Source of the DNA: UBA4416 sp044353195
Lineage (GTDB): Bacteria > Bacteroidota > Bacteroidia > B-17B0 > Aurantibacillaceae
Assembly: GCA_044353195.1 (NCBI GenBank)
Contig: JBILCJ010000119.1
Location: 1 to 6,959, forward strand
Length of the DNA stretch: 6,959 bases
Direction of reading: 5' to 3'
Shown: in pieces, positions 5,420 through 6,959 of the stretch
Layout of the letters: each line of letters opens with the position of its first letter
Numbering within the stretch: position 1 is the first letter of the stretch
The notes under the pieces: generated by a model
The model's input: the letters and a program-made list of their open reading frames with translations, nothing else
Databases searched by the model: none
Told to the model about the DNA's origin: nothing
Made by a program: the position numbers and the translations under genes

Positions 5420-6538
5420 CTACAATAAACTTTCGTAAACTTTTTCATACATAGGCAAAATGGCTTCAATGTCAAATTTTTTAGCTTGTTCAAATGCATT
5501 GATTTTAAATTGCTGAAACATTTCCTCATTGGATAATAATGCTATTGTATTTTTTGCCATATCATCAACATCACCAACTTTGCTCATGTATCCCGTTTTA
5601 CCATGAATATTTAACTCGGGTATTCCACCAGTGTTACTTGAAATAACTGGCATTTTCATAGCCATAGCTTCTAATGCTGCTAATCCAAATGATTCAGTTT
5701 CTGATGGCAATAAAAACACATCTCCTACAGCTAGAATTTCTTTTGGATTTGCAATCTTACCTACTGAAATAATATCACTGCATGTGTTTAATTCTCTACA
5801 CAATTTATCAATGGCAGGACGTTCAGGACCATCACCAACTAAAATCAACTTACACGGAATTTCTTTTCGAACTCGATCAAATATTCTTAACACATCATCT
5901 ACACGTTTTACTTTTCTAAAATTTGAAACGTGTATTAAAATTTTTTCATGTGGTTGGGCATATTTATGGCGATGACAAACTCCTTGTATGGACTGGTATT
6001 CGTCAATCTTTATGAAGTTAGGTATAACCGTTATTTTGTTTGCAATCTTAAATGTTTTCAAGGTATCCTTTCTTAAACTTTCAGATACCGAAGTAATGGC
6101 ATTGCTTTTATTTAATGAAAAGAAAATAACAGGCTCAAAAGATGGATCTTGACCAACTAAGGTGATATCAGTACCATGCAATGTTGTGATGTACGGTAAA
6201 TTAATTTTTCGTGATTTTAAAATTTGTTGTGCCATGTAGGCAACAGATGCGTGAGGAATAGCATAATGCACATGCAACACATCGAGACGCTCATAAATAG
6301 CCACATCCACAATTTTACTAGCTAACACACTTTCGTAAGGCTGAAATTCGAATAAAGGATAATCATTTACGCTTACTTCATGATAAAATAAATTATCGCT
6401 AAATTGATTTAAACGAAACGGTTGCGAGTACGTAATAAAATGTACTTTATGTCCTTTTTGTGCCAATGCAATACCCAACTCTGTAGCCACAACACCACTT
6501 CCTCCAAACGTTGGGTAACATACAATTCCTATATTCAT
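5420..6538 (-). CDS. bshA: N-acetyl-alpha-D-glucosaminyl L-malate synthase (bacillithiol biosynthesis)
   Basis: BshA transfers N-acetylglucosamine from UDP-GlcNAc to L-malate, the first step of bacillithiol synthesis in the cytoplasm. The 372-residue length is normal. The N-terminal Rossmann domain opens with MNIGIVCYPTFGGSGVVATE, with the GGSG loop at 12-15. HVHYAIPHA at 89-97 and LHGTDITLVG at 120-129 are typical of BshA within glycosyltransferase family GT4. The C-terminal domain has HVSNFRKVKR, LILVGDGPE, and the retaining-GT E-x7-E motif as E282 and E290 in ESFGLAALE. The ATG at 6538 leads straight into the first strand. The gene follows the M16 peptidase gene on the same strand after 101 bases and converges on the WbqC gene with 6 bases between stops. 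No other bacillithiol gene (bshB, bshC) is in the window. Confidence 0.95.
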   Translation of the reverse strand: MNIGIVCYPTFGGSGVVATELGIALAQKGHKVHFITYSQPFRLNQFSDNLFYHEVSVNDYPLFEFQPYESVLASKIVDVAIYERLDVLHVHYAIPHASVAYMAQQILKSRKINLPYITTLHGTDITLVGQDPSFEPVIFFSLNKSNAITSVSESLRKDTLKTFKIANKITVIPNFIKIDEYQSIQGVCHRHKYAQPHEKILIHVSNFRKVKRVDDVLRIFDRVRKEIPCKLILVGDGPERPAIDKLCRELNTCSDIISVGKIANPKEILAVGDVFLLPSETESFGLAALEAMAMKMPVISSNTGGIPELNIHGKTGYMSKVGDVDDMAKNTIALLSNEEMFQQFKINAFEQAKKFDIEAILPMYEKVYESLL

Positions 6539-6639
6539 TTTCTTAATTCAATAATTAGTTAACGAGCCAATTCGGCAATGAAATTAGATAATTTGAAATA
6601 GAGAACATTCATTGTCAAATTATCTAATTGTTATATTGT
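6539..6639. other. Gap between the M16 gene and bshA
   Basis: This 101-base spacer holds a 15-bp inverted repeat and part of a 16-bp tandem repeat, both listed separately. Read on the minus strand, the bases before bshA are A-rich (AATTAAGAAA) with no Shine-Dalgarno sequence. I see no exact TAnnTTTG element, so whether bshA has its own promoter or is read through from the M16 gene is open. Confidence 0.6.
6582..6629. repeat. 15-bp perfect inverted repeat between M16 and bshA
   Basis: AATTAGATAATTTGA (6582-6596) and its exact complement TCAAATTATCTAATT (6615-6629) enclose 18 bases. Inside, AAT and ATT could add three pairs across a one-base bulge. In transcripts of the minus strand the hairpin begins about 11 bases after the M16 stop. 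The stem is AT-rich and lacks a T-run after it, so it is either a weak terminator or processing hairpin or a dispersed intergenic repeat. Confidence 0.65.
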
Positions 6640-6645
6640 CTAATT
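6614..6645. repeat. Two-copy imperfect 16-bp tandem repeat overlapping the M16 stop
   Basis: GTCAAATTATCTAATT (6614-6629) is followed directly by GTTATATTGTCTAATT (6630-6645), which matches at 13 of 16 positions. The second copy covers the last sense codon and stop of the M16 gene. The first copy is also the right arm of the inverted repeat, so the same unit occurs three times here, once inverted. Confidence 0.5.
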
Positions 6646-6959
6646 AACTTTATTTCCATTAATATCTAACTCAATGATTTCATAACCAAGTTTAGATAAT
6701 TTTTCAAAGTTCGATGCTTTATCTCCCACAATCAGCATAATCATTCTATCATATGGCAAATAGGTTTTAGCTAATTTATCAATTTCAGGTTTAGTAATCG
6801 TTTTGATGACATCGCCTTGTTTTGCAACAAACGTGTTTTCTAAATTAAAATCAATAATACGTTTCACAAAACTTAACTTTTGAAAAGGTGATTCATACTT
6901 CAATGCATCAGCTTGAGCCATTGCATTTTTAGTGAATTCTAATTCATCGGCATTGATAC
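6640..6959 (-). CDS. M16-family (insulinase-like) metallopeptidase, C-terminal part
   Basis: The frame is open from the right edge and gives the last 105 residues, starting INADELEFTKNA and ending NGNKVN. The pattern is that of the C-terminal M16 domain: a helix in ADELEFTKNAMAQADALKYE, then YESPFQKLSF, ITKPEIDKLAKTYL, and a final strand MIMLIVGDK followed by KLGYEIIELDINGN. The HxxEH zinc site belongs to the N-terminal half and lies outside the window, so it cannot be said whether this is an active peptidase or the inactive partner of an M16 pair. The ATG at 6921 is internal, since the frame continues without a stop to the edge. It is upstream of bshA on the same strand; a link between the two jobs is not evident. 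Confidence 0.8.
   Translation of the reverse strand, partial: INADELEFTKNAMAQADALKYESPFQKLSFVKRIIDFNLENTFVAKQGDVIKTITKPEIDKLAKTYLPYDRMIMLIVGDKASNFEKLSKLGYEIIELDINGNKVN

Noticed and set aside
5323..5529. Minus-strand open frame across the convergent WbqC and bshA ends.
   Set aside because: It is in the wrong frame for bshA and antisense to the WbqC gene, with no domain.
5631..5975. A 114-residue plus-strand open frame opposite bshA.
   Set aside because: It is antisense to the E-x7-E region of bshA and has no recognisable motif or leader.
1..6959. Mobile element, phage defence, toxin-antitoxin or CRISPR system.
   Set aside because: No transposase, integrase, nuclease, antitoxin-like pair, spacer array or attachment-site duplication is visible. 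The genes are ordinary chromosomal Bacteroidota types apart from one unknown.

Overview
The window looks like a chromosomal segment of an AT-rich member of the Bacteroidota, probably Flavobacteriales-like. The evidence is a bacillithiol-type bshA, a lepB directly followed by a WbqC-family gene, a long tandem D-Ala-D-Ala-ligase-like protein of a type I associate with Bacteroidota, an exact TAnnTTTG promoter element, A-rich leaders without clear Shine-Dalgarno sequences, and TTG starts. No transposase, integrase, phage gene, CRISPR array, tRNA or rRNA is visible. I see no convincing new multi-gene system; the unusual signals are a frame break and several non-coding repeats.

Layout. Positions 1-66 (minus strand) hold the signal-peptide start of a gene that leaves the left edge. 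A 231-base divergent intergenic region follows. Positions 298-3017 (plus) encode a double ATP-grasp protein of about 906 residues, equivalent to two D-Ala-D-Ala ligases in tandem. Its frame is broken once, near 1149-1173, inside the first ligase module. The only in-frame -1 slippery heptamer I noticed (A AAT TTT) lies exactly where the switch is needed, so this is either a one-base indel (mutation or sequencing error) or programmed frameshifting.

Positions 3018-3212 are a non-coding stretch packed with perfect inverted repeats, ending in a good Bacteroidota -7 promoter. This drives a single-gene unit: an unrecognised 145-residue protein (3213-3650) closed by a strong intrinsic terminator (3705-3736). 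Next come lepB (signal peptidase I, TTG start, 3774-4811) and a WbqC-family gene (4811-5413), which overlap by one base and are surely co-transcribed.

On the minus strand, the 3' end of an M16 zinc-peptidase gene enters from the right edge (6959-6640). It is followed by a 101-base gap with a 15-bp inverted repeat and then bshA (6538-5420), which converges on the WbqC gene with only 6 bases between stop codons.

Together the genes touch the cell envelope (ligase-like enzyme, signal peptidase, WbqC protein, exported product at the left edge), redox metabolism (bacillithiol) and protein turnover (M16), but apart from the lepB-WbqC pair nothing shows that they form one pathway.
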